DNA of 39,178 bases from Bacteroidaceae bacterium (GTDB lineage Bacteria; Bacteroidota; Bacteroidia; Bacteroidales; Bacteroidaceae), in the NCBI GenBank assembly GCA_024682395.1, contig JAIKZH010000037.1:1-39178 (forward strand), in the 5' to 3' direction. Positions 26,024 through 34,686 of this stretch are shown piece by piece (positions within the stretch are counted from its first letter, which is position 1; the number at the start of each line of letters is the position of its first letter). The position numbers and the translations under genes are program-made. The notes beneath the pieces were generated by a model. The model had not been told where the DNA came from and did not search any database. It worked only from the letters and a program-made list of their open reading frames with translations.

Positions 26024-29000
26024 ATGAATTTAAAAAGAATCATGTATTTGATGTTGTTTATCACAACATTCTGTATTTATGATGCTTTTGCTGTTGATGT
26101 CACGATAAAGATGAATTCGATATCTACAACCATGACATTGACAAACAAAGCAAATAACACAGCTGTCAACGTGGGAGAGCCTGAAGGTACTACCTATTCC
26201 TTTACGGCAGATGAGGGTACTTACATCCTTACCGGACTTGATGGCACCACAGTGAATGGTACCACAGAATTAGTTATAACTGAAGATGCAAATGTGTTTG
26301 ATGTTTTTACTGTGCAAGCATATGCAACTAATTCTAATTGGATTTACGATACTGATTATACAATCTCTGTAAGTGTGTCTTCTCGTGATGGAGTGTTAGT
26401 TCCTACTACTATTGGGGATATCTCTAATTCTACTCGAAAATCCTTTCTTGTAACAAAGGGTAATAGTTTTTTTGCTGATTTCATTCCTTCTCCAGCTCGT
26501 GTAGATGAAGAATTCATAAACATTACAAAAAGTGGAACAGTTACTGGTAATACTTCAGCAAGTGCAAGTGTTCCTATGGGATATGAATACACAGCCACAG
26601 TTGAAGGTAACTATAAACTCTTTATAGGAACCAAAACAAGTCATTTCGTTCCATTCACAGAAGTTGAACCTATAAATATAAGTGTCAATGGCAATACAAC
26701 TACTTATACATATAAATTAGCTAATAGTCAGAAATATAATTACCGCGCATATGGCGAAAACCTTCTTACATATGCTGGATATTTTACTATGAACTCTAAC
26801 CCTGAAAAGGTTCCTGTTCTCCATTTCAGTGAAAATAGTTCTGACACTCGTACTCCCAATACAATTAATCATCATACCGAAGATAATGCTGGGTATGAAA
26901 CTGGTGATATTTATCTTAATATAAATGAAAAAGGGTTCATTCAGATGAATGTAAACGACTCAAAAGACATATTAGCAATGCGTACATGGGAACTCACTGA
27001 TAATACAGTCAATAACTATTTTATTGAACCTTCTTTTCATTATACTGTAATTAATACAAATGGTGAGATTGATAACTCTGTGATTCAATTCGATAAATAC
27101 GATACCGACACTGACCCTTGGGTTAAAATGACTGCGGTAAATAATGGAACGGCAATCGTTCTTGTTACTTATGATGCAATCAACGTTAATAAGTATTCAA
27201 ATCAAAATAAGGAATCTTTTGTCGGTGGTGAATTCTGGGGTGCAATTTGGCCTGAAAATACTGGTGTTTATATCGTAAATGTAGGTAATGCTGCCAACGG
27301 TATAGAACCAAACATGCAGATCAATGAACAATACAATGCTGCAACAATGAAAAATGCAGGAATCTTCGTTGATGCAGAACATGACGTATTCTACTATCTC
27401 GATACTGAAGAAGGGGCTTATTATTCATTTACTCCTACCGGTGTCTCTGCTGTTGATATAGCATATCCTATTATCGGTGAACAGATGACCACTTATAATG
27501 GCTTTTCAACACAGGGCGTTTCTTATGATAATGGAACTTATACCTTATTGCTCAAAAACGGACGTAATATAGTAAGAATGCGTGATGCAGACGGTAATTA
27601 TTCTTATCAGTTGCTGACTGCAAAACCTTGTCATCGTGACATAACAAACCTTAATCGCTCTGAGTCGGCATTCTATCCTGGAGATTATATCAAAATTCAG
27701 TATTCTGGTTTGAGACATCCTGCCAATAAACTTGCAGGTATTTATAATATGAGTGCCTCTGTCTTATATAAGGGTCTTTCTGGTGATGAAACTCTTATAT
27801 TGGGTTCTGGACAATATACTTTCGGCTCATCAAAAACAGCACAAGCTGTAACTTTACAGATCCCTCAAGATTGGGATGTTGATTCTAATCCTAATTTTGA
27901 AATGACAGACGGAGTTATACAAGTGAATGGTTATGGTGATCCTATTGGTAATCACAGAATAATATCAAAATCTGTCGGACGTAATGCAAATTTCACTGCA
28001 ATAGCACATAAGACTTACTTTGGAGCACTTCCAGAGGTGTCTATCGCTATGAGTAAGTTCGATTATTCAACTATTCCGTCTAATGGATGGGATGGACAAT
28101 CATTCACAGAACCAAATGCTGTAGATGGTGTTTATCAAATCGAAACGGGTGCCGAGTTGGCATGGTTTGCTAATGAGGTTAACGTAAATAAAAACTATAC
28201 CATCAATGCAAAACTCATTAACGATATTGATCTCTGTAGTTTCAGTTGGACTCCTATTGGTGGAGATGCTGTAGGAACAGCATATCAAGGTTCGTTCGAT
28301 GGAGATGGACATGAAATCAATAATCTGTTTATTTATTCTGATAAGACTTACCAGGGATTATTCGGATTTATCAATAATTCCTCAATAACCAACCTTACTG
28401 TTGATGGCTCTGTTTACTCGTCTGCAAATTATACTGCAGGTATTGCTGCTTATTCTAAGAATTCATCAATACAAGATTGTGTCAACAATGTGGAAGTTGA
28501 AGGTAAACAATACGTAGCTGGTATCACTTCTTATGCAGCAGATGCTACAACTATCAGCCGTTGCGAAAACAGATCTAATATAACTGCAACAAGCAATTAC
28601 GCTGCCGGTATTACTCCTTATATCGCTTCTGCAAGTGGCGTTGTTTCTGATTGCTTTAATTCTGGTGATATCACAGCAACAGGTTACATCGCATCAATCG
28701 TTGCAAATGTAAATAATGCGAAAGGTACTGTTAAGAACTGTCTGAATGTGGGTAACGTTATTTCTTCTGCAACAACAAAAGGAAATGTTTATACTGGTAC
28801 AACTGCAAGAGATAATATTACAAATAATTTTGTGTTAGAGCACTACGATAAAGGACAAAATCTTGAAGAAGTTGTTACAGCCGAAGAACTTGCAAGTGGT
28901 GAAATTGCTCATAAACTCGGTGATGCTTGGGGACAAAACCTTGGATCTGATTCAATGCCTGTTATCGGTGGTCCTAAAGTATATAAAGGCATAAATATGT

Positions 29001-30508
29001 ATTCTAACTCTCCAACAGCAGATTTTTCTGATAATTATACTCTTGCTGTACTTACTTTCGAGGATGAAGATGTAAAAGATGGCTTCCAAAACCTCTCTGG
29101 TGCATCAAAATGGTCTGAACTCATTGACGAACCACAATATGGAGGCCGTTTACTCTATGGTGAATCTGGTGGGGGTGAATACGACCAATTTTATTCTTGG
29201 ACTGATGGAGGTAATACCTTCTTACACAGCGAACTTAGTGAAGGATGGGGTACTTATTGCTATTGGGCAGGAGGTCATGCTATCTCTAATTATGGTGCAT
29301 CTGATAGAGAACAATATGGTGATTACATGTCACAATTAACTGTTTATAATAAGGATGCCGAAGGACTTGTTCGCTCAGGTTGTGGTCACAATGGCTCAAA
29401 TAACTTCGCTGTTCATAATGGCTATTCTGATAACTCTGGTTTCGGACTTACAGATATGTCGCTGCCAAGTCTTTCTTTCGATGATGGCGTTGCCAGAGTA
29501 ATAGACCATATGTATATTAATTCAACTAATTATCTGTTGAATTGTATATGTCACGGAAATCTCCTTACTGCCCAAATAGAAGATAATGACTGGGTGAAAG
29601 TTGTTGCTACCGGATATAACGACGGCACAGAAACTGGAACTTGTGAATTCTATTTATGTAAGGGTGCAAATCTCAGTGAAACAGGTGAAATGTTCTATGT
29701 CTCTGATTGGACAAAATTCGATTTGTATGAATTAGGTAAAGTAACTAAAGTCATATTTAATGTAACAGGATCATCCGACAATGGATATGGATTCTCTCAA
29801 CCAGCTTACTTCGCATACGATGACGTTGCTGTACGAATCCCTTGTGAAAGTTACACGCTTGTTGACAAGACTGAATATGACAACGAAATATCTTATACTG
29901 TAGATAATCTTACATATGAACGTGTGTTTGGAACCACAAACTGGCAACCATTGTATGTGCCATTTGAATCTGATTATAGTAATTGGAGCGATGCCGTTGA
30001 TATAGCACAGATTATAGATTATGATACTGAAGAGGATGTGGTACAGATTGCTTATCTTAATGAAGGTGATAAAGTAAAGGCTAACACTCCTTACTTCATC
30101 CGCGCTAAACAATTGGGTTATACTGAAATCGTTGTGGAAAATGCCACATTATCACCAGCAGAAAATCGATCTGTTACATACGACAATCTTACTTTCACAG
30201 GTATTTATAACCCTATAACTATTGAACCTTCTTCTTCATATGTTCTTTATGAAGGTGAACTTTATAGAACAAACAACCAATATTCATTATCTCCAATGAG
30301 ATGGTTTGTTGATGGTTCAAACGTTTCAAACGTGAAGGTTAGATTAAAGAACGATGATACGGCAACTACAATTGGCAATATCGTTACTGACGATCCAAAT
30401 AATTCAGTGTCATTATTCAACATTAACGGTATTCGTAAGAATAAAGCAAGCCGTGGACTGAATATAATCCGTAATAATGGATCTACCAAGAAAGTATTAG
30501 TTAAATAA
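26024..30508 (+). CDS. Giant surface protein with GLUG repeats and DUF4465 domain
   Basis: This 1494-residue secreted protein has a signal peptide (to about residue 24). Residues 25-700 hold beta-rich domains I cannot name. About 705-915 is a GLUG-type beta-helix region: WFANEVNVNKNYTINAKLI, GSFDGDGHEINNLFI, GLFGFINNSSITNLTVDG, then repeats of AGI(A/T)-Y...C.N. About 1000-1272 matches DUF4465: FEDEDVKDGF, HMYINSTNYL, DWVKVVATGYNDG, CEFYLCKG, DWTKFDLYELGKV and PAYFAYDDVAV. From memory, the B12-binding BtuH lipoproteins belong to this fold family. The end (SLFNINGIRKN...GLNIIRNNG) resembles a sorting tail. It is 20 bases after the previous gene under riboswitch control, so a cobamide-related surface role is likely. 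Confidence 0.82.
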   Translation: MNLKRIMYLMLFITTFCIYDAFAVDVTIKMNSISTTMTLTNKANNTAVNVGEPEGTTYSFTADEGTYILTGLDGTTVNGTTELVITEDANVFDVFTVQAYATNSNWIYDTDYTISVSVSSRDGVLVPTTIGDISNSTRKSFLVTKGNSFFADFIPSPARVDEEFINITKSGTVTGNTSASASVPMGYEYTATVEGNYKLFIGTKTSHFVPFTEVEPINISVNGNTTTYTYKLANSQKYNYRAYGENLLTYAGYFTMNSNPEKVPVLHFSENSSDTRTPNTINHHTEDNAGYETGDIYLNINEKGFIQMNVNDSKDILAMRTWELTDNTVNNYFIEPSFHYTVINTNGEIDNSVIQFDKYDTDTDPWVKMTAVNNGTAIVLVTYDAINVNKYSNQNKESFVGGEFWGAIWPENTGVYIVNVGNAANGIEPNMQINEQYNAATMKNAGIFVDAEHDVFYYLDTEEGAYYSFTPTGVSAVDIAYPIIGEQMTTYNGFSTQGVSYDNGTYTLLLKNGRNIVRMRDADGNYSYQLLTAKPCHRDITNLNRSESAFYPGDYIKIQYSGLRHPANKLAGIYNMSASVLYKGLSGDETLILGSGQYTFGSSKTAQAVTLQIPQDWDVDSNPNFEMTDGVIQVNGYGDPIGNHRIISKSVGRNANFTAIAHKTYFGALPEVSIAMSKFDYSTIPSNGWDGQSFTEPNAVDGVYQIETGAELAWFANEVNVNKNYTINAKLINDIDLCSFSWTPIGGDAVGTAYQGSFDGDGHEINNLFIYSDKTYQGLFGFINNSSITNLTVDGSVYSSANYTAGIAAYSKNSSIQDCVNNVEVEGKQYVAGITSYAADATTISRCENRSNITATSNYAAGITPYIASASGVVSDCFNSGDITATGYIASIVANVNNAKGTVKNCLNVGNVISSATTKGNVYTGTTARDNITNNFVLEHYDKGQNLEEVVTAEELASGEIAHKLGDAWGQNLGSDSMPVIGGPKVYKGINMYSNSPTADFSDNYTLAVLTFEDEDVKDGFQNLSGASKWSELIDEPQYGGRLLYGESGGGEYDQFYSWTDGGNTFLHSELSEGWGTYCYWAGGHAISNYGASDREQYGDYMSQLTVYNKDAEGLVRSGCGHNGSNNFAVHNGYSDNSGFGLTDMSLPSLSFDDGVARVIDHMYINSTNYLLNCICHGNLLTAQIEDNDWVKVVATGYNDGTETGTCEFYLCKGANLSETGEMFYVSDWTKFDLYELGKVTKVIFNVTGSSDNGYGFSQPAYFAYDDVAVRIPCESYTLVDKTEYDNEISYTVDNLTYERVFGTTNWQPLYVPFESDYSNWSDAVDIAQIIDYDTEEDVVQIAYLNEGDKVKANTPYFIRAKQLGYTEIVVENATLSPAENRSVTYDNLTFTGIYNPITIEPSSSYVLYEGELYRTNNQYSLSPMRWFVDGSNVSNVKVRLKNDDTATTIGNIVTDDPNNSVSLFNINGIRKNKASRGLNIIRNNGSTKKVLVK

Positions 30509-30516
30509 TTTATATT

Positions 30517-30550
30517 CCTGCGTTCATTGGGGTATCCCGATGAATGCAGG
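30517..30550 (+). repeat. Strong hairpin between the DUF4465 gene and the small peptide gene
   Basis: CCTGC/GCAGG, TTCAT/ATGAA and GGG/CCC stack around a GTAT loop, giving a near-perfect stem of about 15 bp. No T-run follows, so it is more likely an mRNA-processing or stability element, or an attenuator, than a full terminator. The peptide gene starts 25 bases later. Confidence 0.75.
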
Positions 30551-30575
30551 GTATTTACCTAATAAATTAAGAAAC

Positions 30576-30740
30576 ATGAAAAGAAAAGAATATATACAAC
30601 CGACAATAAAATGTCATAACTTGAAAATGAATGATAATATCATGCAACAAGTTAGTGGAATTAAAGTAAATACTACGCAAATTGATGCAACAGAAGCTCA
30701 CGAAGCAAAAGAATTCAATTCCAATTGGGATGTTTATTAA
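30576..30740 (+). CDS. 54-residue peptide with Ser-Gly motif, end of B12 operon
   Basis: I chose the ATG at 30576 (MKRKEYIQPT). A further in-frame ATG at 30540 lies inside the preceding hairpin and is unlikely. The peptide is Lys-rich at the start, has a short hydrophobic/amide segment ending IMQQVSG, and an acidic C-terminal part (EAHEAKEFNSNWDVY). Short peptides of this layout (M-K-K-x-Y-x-x-P..., then a Ser-Gly after a leucine/methionine segment, then an acidic tail ending in aromatic residues) are frequent in Prevotella-like genomes and are of unknown function. It could be a leader or precursor peptide, but no maturation gene is adjacent. Confidence 0.6.
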   Translation: MKRKEYIQPTIKCHNLKMNDNIMQQVSGIKVNTTQIDATEAHEAKEFNSNWDVY

Positions 30741-30799
30741 ACGTATAATCATTATATATTAATTATAGATAAAACTACAATTATAGCTTATGAATTCAT

Positions 30800-30840
30800 G
30801 TCCCCAAAGGTTAATTTGATACCTTCTGGGGACTTTCTTT
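30800..30840 (+). terminator. Terminator of the B12 operon
   Basis: GTCCCCA/TGGGGAC plus AGGT/ACCT with an AT loop, followed by CTTTCTTT. It closes the riboswitch operon about 9.3 kb after its promoter. Confidence 0.85.
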
Positions 30841-31008
30841 ATCCTTAAATCTCCCATTTTCGACCAATTCGTAAAATCAAATACATTCCCCAATCAATGT
30901 CTTTATTTCTTGTTACCTATATGTGTGTTATATCATGACTAAAAGTATACAAAATGTGCCTGTTTCACCTCGAACACCCCCAATGCTGAAGATGATGCAT
31001 CATTTAGA

Positions 31009-31404
31009 TTATTTTTGCATCATTCTCTTTATGATAATAATAACATTTTGAATGATGAAAACCAATGGTATGCTATAAGCCAAATCATAACAAATATGTA
31101 TATCGTAATAATTACAAACTATGTCAAGAATCTTAAAACATAGAAAAGGTAATATACAATATAATATGCTATACAATTTGTTTGAAAGAATTCCTTTGTT
31201 GATATTTGTATAGTACAAAATACAGGCAGATAGCGTAAATATAGGTGCGTATATTGCACAATTGGCAAGCATCATCACATTAAAACCGAATTTGAAATCA
31301 GGACAGCCAATGTCACAGTGGTCTAATGCAAACCACATCATAATTATGTCAAAGCAACATATAGTAAGACAACATAGTATATAAAACAATATTATTTTTT
31401 TCAT
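31009..31404 (-). CDS. Small polytopic membrane protein, unknown function
   Basis: The 131-residue product has four hydrophobic segments: an N-terminal one (IILFYILCCLTICCF), one around VMMLANCAIYAPIFTLSACIL, one with LYSILYCILPFLCF, and a C-terminal one (SIPLVFIIQNVIIII) followed by a basic RMMQK tail. It is unusually rich in Cys (about a dozen). No family was recognised. A good promoter upstream on the same strand supports it as a real gene. It stands alone between two plus-strand units. Confidence 0.65.
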   Translation of the reverse strand: MKKIILFYILCCLTICCFDIIMMWFALDHCDIGCPDFKFGFNVMMLANCAIYAPIFTLSACILYYTNINKGILSNKLYSILYCILPFLCFKILDIVCNYYDIHICYDLAYSIPLVFIIQNVIIIIKRMMQK

Positions 31405-31489
31405 TTTATAGAGCTTTCAATCTATTTCTCTCTTCTGTTATTCTTTTCTCTTTCAATGCTTGGGGAAGAATCCTGTGTTTATTTTCATA

Positions 31490-31520
31490 CAAAAGTAAAT
31501 GTAATTTTTTAAATGGACAA
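31490..31520 (-). promoter_or_regulatory. Promoter of the small membrane protein gene
   Basis: On the minus strand a TTG is followed by 20 nt and TACTTTTG (31497-31490), about 86 bases before the start codon. Confidence 0.6.
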
Positions 31521-31775
31521 GTCTAGATCTCTAAAATCCACATATTGACTATATTTTTATCGAAATAGGGCAAAACGTTTCTTAGTTGTTTGGGGCCTAT
31601 AACACAAAATGGAGGCTCTGTTATCCCAAGAGAAGAAAATATTCAAAAAATAAGGTGGGGAACGTGCTAATTTTGACATATCATATTAAATAACTGATAA
31701 TAACTAATGTCAATCAGCACCACAAAAGAAAACTCGTTCTTAATTCACCATTTGTTTTCCGATTAGCTTAATATA

Positions 31776-31826
31776 GTTATAACGTCTTGTTTGTAATCTC
31801 AGTATTGCAAATCAAGATGTTATAAC
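31776..31826. repeat. Long near-perfect intergenic hairpin (51 nt)
   Basis: GTTATAACGTCTTG (31776-31789) pairs with CAAGATGTTATAAC (31813-31826), with one G-T wobble. Inside it TTTGTAAT pairs with ATTGCAAA, with one wobble and one unpaired T. The result is about 22 bp of stem around a CTCAGT loop. The outer octamer GTTATAAC is itself a palindrome and so appears as a direct repeat as well. No T-run follows. It lies 120 bases before the next gene. Confidence 0.8.
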
Positions 31827-31948
31827 TGCTTTATATATGGATAAATGCATTATTCTTGCGAAAAACTTTGATTTATTCCTGAAAAAATATATCTATGCAT
31901 GAATTATAAGAAAGAAAATCATATTTATAACCCTTAAACCAGTTGCGT

Positions 31949-32251
31949 ATGAAAACAAAATTACTTACATTACTTGCATTACTTTTTATAGTAACAGTGA
32001 GCGCGAGGGCTGATGAGAACAACCTCGAAATTACTAAAATTAATAATACTACATGGCAGTTTCAGATGCCTGAAAAAGATGTGGAACTAACTGTTAAGTT
32101 CGATGATGGCACTACAGCCATTGTTAGTATTAAAGAAAACGCTGTGAAAATCGTAAAGTGGTATGATCTTAATGGTCGTCCTTTGCCTTCTGAACCTACT
32201 AAAACTGGTGTTTATATCCAGGATGGAAAAATCGTTGTCATTAAAAAATGA
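31949..32251 (+). CDS. Small secreted protein consisting mainly of a T9SS-like tail
   Basis: The product is 100 residues from the ATG at 31949; a TTG two codons upstream is in frame but unlikely. The signal peptide (MKTKLLTLLALLFIVTVSARA) is followed by about 50 residues with the pattern FQMPEKDVELTVKFDDG, which resembles the last strand of the repeated beta domains common in Bacteroidales surface proteins. It ends with a complete tail, WYDLNGRPLP...TGVYIQDGKIVVIKK. It may be a remnant of a larger surface protein or a minimal secreted module. The gene for a larger secreted protein follows at 41 bases, so the two are probably co-transcribed. Confidence 0.65.
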   Translation: MKTKLLTLLALLFIVTVSARADENNLEITKINNTTWQFQMPEKDVELTVKFDDGTTAIVSIKENAVKIVKWYDLNGRPLPSEPTKTGVYIQDGKIVVIKK

Positions 32252-32292
32252 CTCTTTTATAGTAAATATTTACCTTTTAAAACCGAAATGAT

Positions 32293-34134
32293 ATGAAAAC
32301 AACAAGAATAATAATAACTTTGACTTTGATGATTGCCTTTCAGATAACTGCATGGGCTCAACATACTATTAACGGCATTCCTAATGGTTGGACTGTCACT
32401 GCTGATGGTGCTGATGTAACTGTGACTAATGGCAAGACTGACGCAATCACTGCAGGAAAGACAATTCAATTGATAAATAATTCTGGCAAGACTGTGGTTA
32501 GCATTTCTGCAGTGAAGAAAAATACCATAAATCTCTCTAATGCTTCTATGCTCGCAGTTGTGCAAAGGAATGAAGATTCCCAACATGATATTAAAGCAAT
32601 GATGTCTCGCTCTATGAATACTAAGTCTATCAAAACAAGAGGCGGTGGCGATAAAGATGGCGATAAAGATGATGATGATGATAATAATGGAGGACATCAT
32701 TCAGAGGGAATTCTTAGTACCATAGACGATCAAGGTAATGTGTCTTCTGCTGAGTGGGATTTTGACATTGAAAATATCATCACTACTCTTAATCTAAATG
32801 AGGATGAAGCTTTCTTCGTTCGTGATATTGAGAAGGATTTGGCTTTGTCTCTTCACTATATTTATCCTATTGGTGATAAATGGGCTTGGATGTATGGATG
32901 TAATATGGAATATTTAGGTGATATGCAGGGATTAGATAAATACAATCTTACTATGGATCAAATTGTTACTCTTATGAGTACAAGGGTATCTGAAGAAGTT
33001 TGTCGTAATTATCTTGTCCGCTTAGAGGATGGAGCAATCTTTAAATGGGAAAATGCACCAGATGAAATTAGATATATAAATGGTGATTTGGAATCTGATA
33101 AGGATGTATGTGGATTAGCTGAACCATATGGTGATGGTATTGTATATGTAAACAATAACCGCCAAGTAGTTCTCTTAGAAGCTGTCGGAAATTCTCTCGA
33201 AGAAACTATTTTAAGCTCATCTGAAGGTGAATATACTAAGGCTATGTTTGTCGCACCAACAACTGATGGTTTTATCGGTACTATATTAACTAACGATGAA
33301 ACATTAAATGCACATAACTTTTACGGAACGGGTGAAGCTTGTGCGTTTACTGCAGATGGTGAAAAAATCACAATTGGTGAATATAGCCGTTATGGCGTAG
33401 ATGTAGAGGAATATACTGGCTCACCTGAACAAGTTGAATTGTTGGCGAGTGGTAAGGATTTATTCGCCCTCAATGGAACTCTTTATTATGTTAGTCATCC
33501 TAATAATAACTCACACGTAACTCATTTTAGTGAGGTGACATTCAATGAAGGTGTAGCTTCTGTTGATAATATCAAAGCTCTGTGGCAGACTGATTATGAT
33601 AATTACTTCTCATTCCACCATGGTATAACCGGATATTTCAATCCTGTCTTCAGATCTCAAGATGGTTCATTCTCATGGGGCGCTCAGACTTTATGTACAT
33701 TCAATCCTAATATCGGAACTATTTCTGAGGCTGCTCGACCTGAACATTATCCAAACGGACAAGGTGCATTCATCGATGGTATGGCTTATATTATCGATAA
33801 TATCGATTATGAAGTGACAGGAGCTGACCCAGGTTCTGTTCTAATCAATTCTCTTCCTGCTAAGATTTGGATATGTGATATGTCAAAAACTGCTGCTGAA
33901 CCTCTGGACATTGACTGGTCAAATCTTTCTAATGACGAAAAGAATGTAACTGATTATGAAGCATTACATTGGCGTTATTGGCCGGGCATCAAACGCTTTG
34001 CTGCAGTTGGCTTACTACAGAATGGTACTGAGGTGACTTATAATATTCCAACTACAGGTGATGATAAAGGTGTCGCAATAATAGTACAACCTGGATGGGG
34101 TATTAGAATCGTGTCTGCAATCAGTCTGAAATAG
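32293..34134 (+). CDS. Large secreted protein with Asp-rich linker, unknown function
   Basis: The product is 613 residues. A signal peptide ends with AWAQ near residue 22. It is followed by a small beta domain (GIPNGWTVTADGADVTVTNG). An Asp/Gly/His-rich low-complexity linker occupies about residues 116-137 (GDKDGDKDDDDDNNGGHH), which could bind calcium or other metals. The remaining 470 residues are beta-rich with repeats such as GDGIVYVNNNRQVVLL, KDLFALNGTLYYVSH and GAFIDGMAYIIDN, suggesting a propeller-like fold. No catalytic motif was recognised. Unlike its neighbours it has no sorting tail. A strong terminator follows. Confidence 0.7.
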   Translation: MKTTRIIITLTLMIAFQITAWAQHTINGIPNGWTVTADGADVTVTNGKTDAITAGKTIQLINNSGKTVVSISAVKKNTINLSNASMLAVVQRNEDSQHDIKAMMSRSMNTKSIKTRGGGDKDGDKDDDDDNNGGHHSEGILSTIDDQGNVSSAEWDFDIENIITTLNLNEDEAFFVRDIEKDLALSLHYIYPIGDKWAWMYGCNMEYLGDMQGLDKYNLTMDQIVTLMSTRVSEEVCRNYLVRLEDGAIFKWENAPDEIRYINGDLESDKDVCGLAEPYGDGIVYVNNNRQVVLLEAVGNSLEETILSSSEGEYTKAMFVAPTTDGFIGTILTNDETLNAHNFYGTGEACAFTADGEKITIGEYSRYGVDVEEYTGSPEQVELLASGKDLFALNGTLYYVSHPNNNSHVTHFSEVTFNEGVASVDNIKALWQTDYDNYFSFHHGITGYFNPVFRSQDGSFSWGAQTLCTFNPNIGTISEAARPEHYPNGQGAFIDGMAYIIDNIDYEVTGADPGSVLINSLPAKIWICDMSKTAAEPLDIDWSNLSNDEKNVTDYEALHWRYWPGIKRFAAVGLLQNGTEVTYNIPTTGDDKGVAIIVQPGWGIRIVSAISLK

Positions 34135-34158
34135 TATTTCGTGAATATCTAACAAAAT

Positions 34159-34198
34159 TCTCCTGATGGTTTTAATTAACTGTCAGGAGATTTTTTTT
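34159..34198 (+). terminator. Terminator after the 613-residue secreted protein gene
   Basis: TCTCCTGA/TCAGGAGA with a 16-nt loop, followed by eight T. Confidence 0.9.
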
Positions 34199-34300
34199 GT
34201 TTACTTTCCGCCTAATTATTTTTCTTTCTTTTTCTTGCGACAAACCGCTTTTAGGTATAAAAATATCACCTATAGTGTTATCTGTTACGAAAAAATGTTG

Positions 34301-34308
34301 TACTTTTG
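34301..34308 (+). promoter_or_regulatory. -7 box of the Dabb gene
   Basis: TACTTTTG fits TAnnTTTG and lies 42 bases before the start codon. The -33 element is weak. Confidence 0.5.
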
Positions 34309-34350
34309 TATTGCAAAATAAAATAACGATTAAATAAAATAAAGACAGTT

Positions 34351-34656
34351 ATGGTAAAACATATTATTCTATGGACATTGAATCCTGAGTTATCTGAGGA
34401 ACAAAAAAACAATGTGAAAGCTGATATTAAAAAAGGACTTGAAGGGCTTTTAGGCGTCGTTCCTGGTTTGACTGAAATCAAAGTTAATATAAGTGGACGT
34501 TTGGACTCTTCTAATTGTGACGTTATGCTCGATAGTACTCTCGAAAGTGCTGAGGCATTAAAAGCTTACGCCACACATCCTGCTCATGTTGAGGTTGCTA
34601 ATACTAAGGTGCGCCCATATACTGTGCAACGTACATGTTTGGACTTCGAAATCTAA
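34351..34656 (+). CDS. Dabb (stress-responsive A/B barrel) family protein
   Basis: The product is 101 residues. MVKHIILWTL opens with the strand and His of the Dabb family (PF07876-type). Later hallmarks are GLEGLLGVVPGLTEIKVN, the strand CDVMLDSTLESAEALKAYATHPAHVEV and the closing VRPYTVQRTCLDFE. These small ferredoxin-like dimers occur widely; plant and actinobacterial members act in stress response or as polyketide cyclases, but the role in Bacteroidota is unknown. It is followed by the Nudix gene after 30 bases, so co-transcription is likely. Confidence 0.9.
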   Translation: MVKHIILWTLNPELSEEQKNNVKADIKKGLEGLLGVVPGLTEIKVNISGRLDSSNCDVMLDSTLESAEALKAYATHPAHVEVANTKVRPYTVQRTCLDFEI

Positions 34657-34686
34657 ATCTTTAATCAGTAAAATGTTTTTCATACA

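Larger units (their letters stand above)
31405..31948. other. 544-bp non-coding interval
   Basis: It holds the minus-strand promoter at 31490-31520, a minor ATAACA/TGTTAT inverted repeat near 31600-31625, the long hairpin at 31776-31826 and a weak TATCTATG box about 50 bases before the next gene. I see no credible coding sequence. Confidence 0.6.

Noticed and set aside
30540..30575. Earlier ATG for the 54-residue peptide
   Set aside because: It lies inside the 3' arm of the 30517-30550 hairpin and adds 12 residues unlike the usual start of such peptides.
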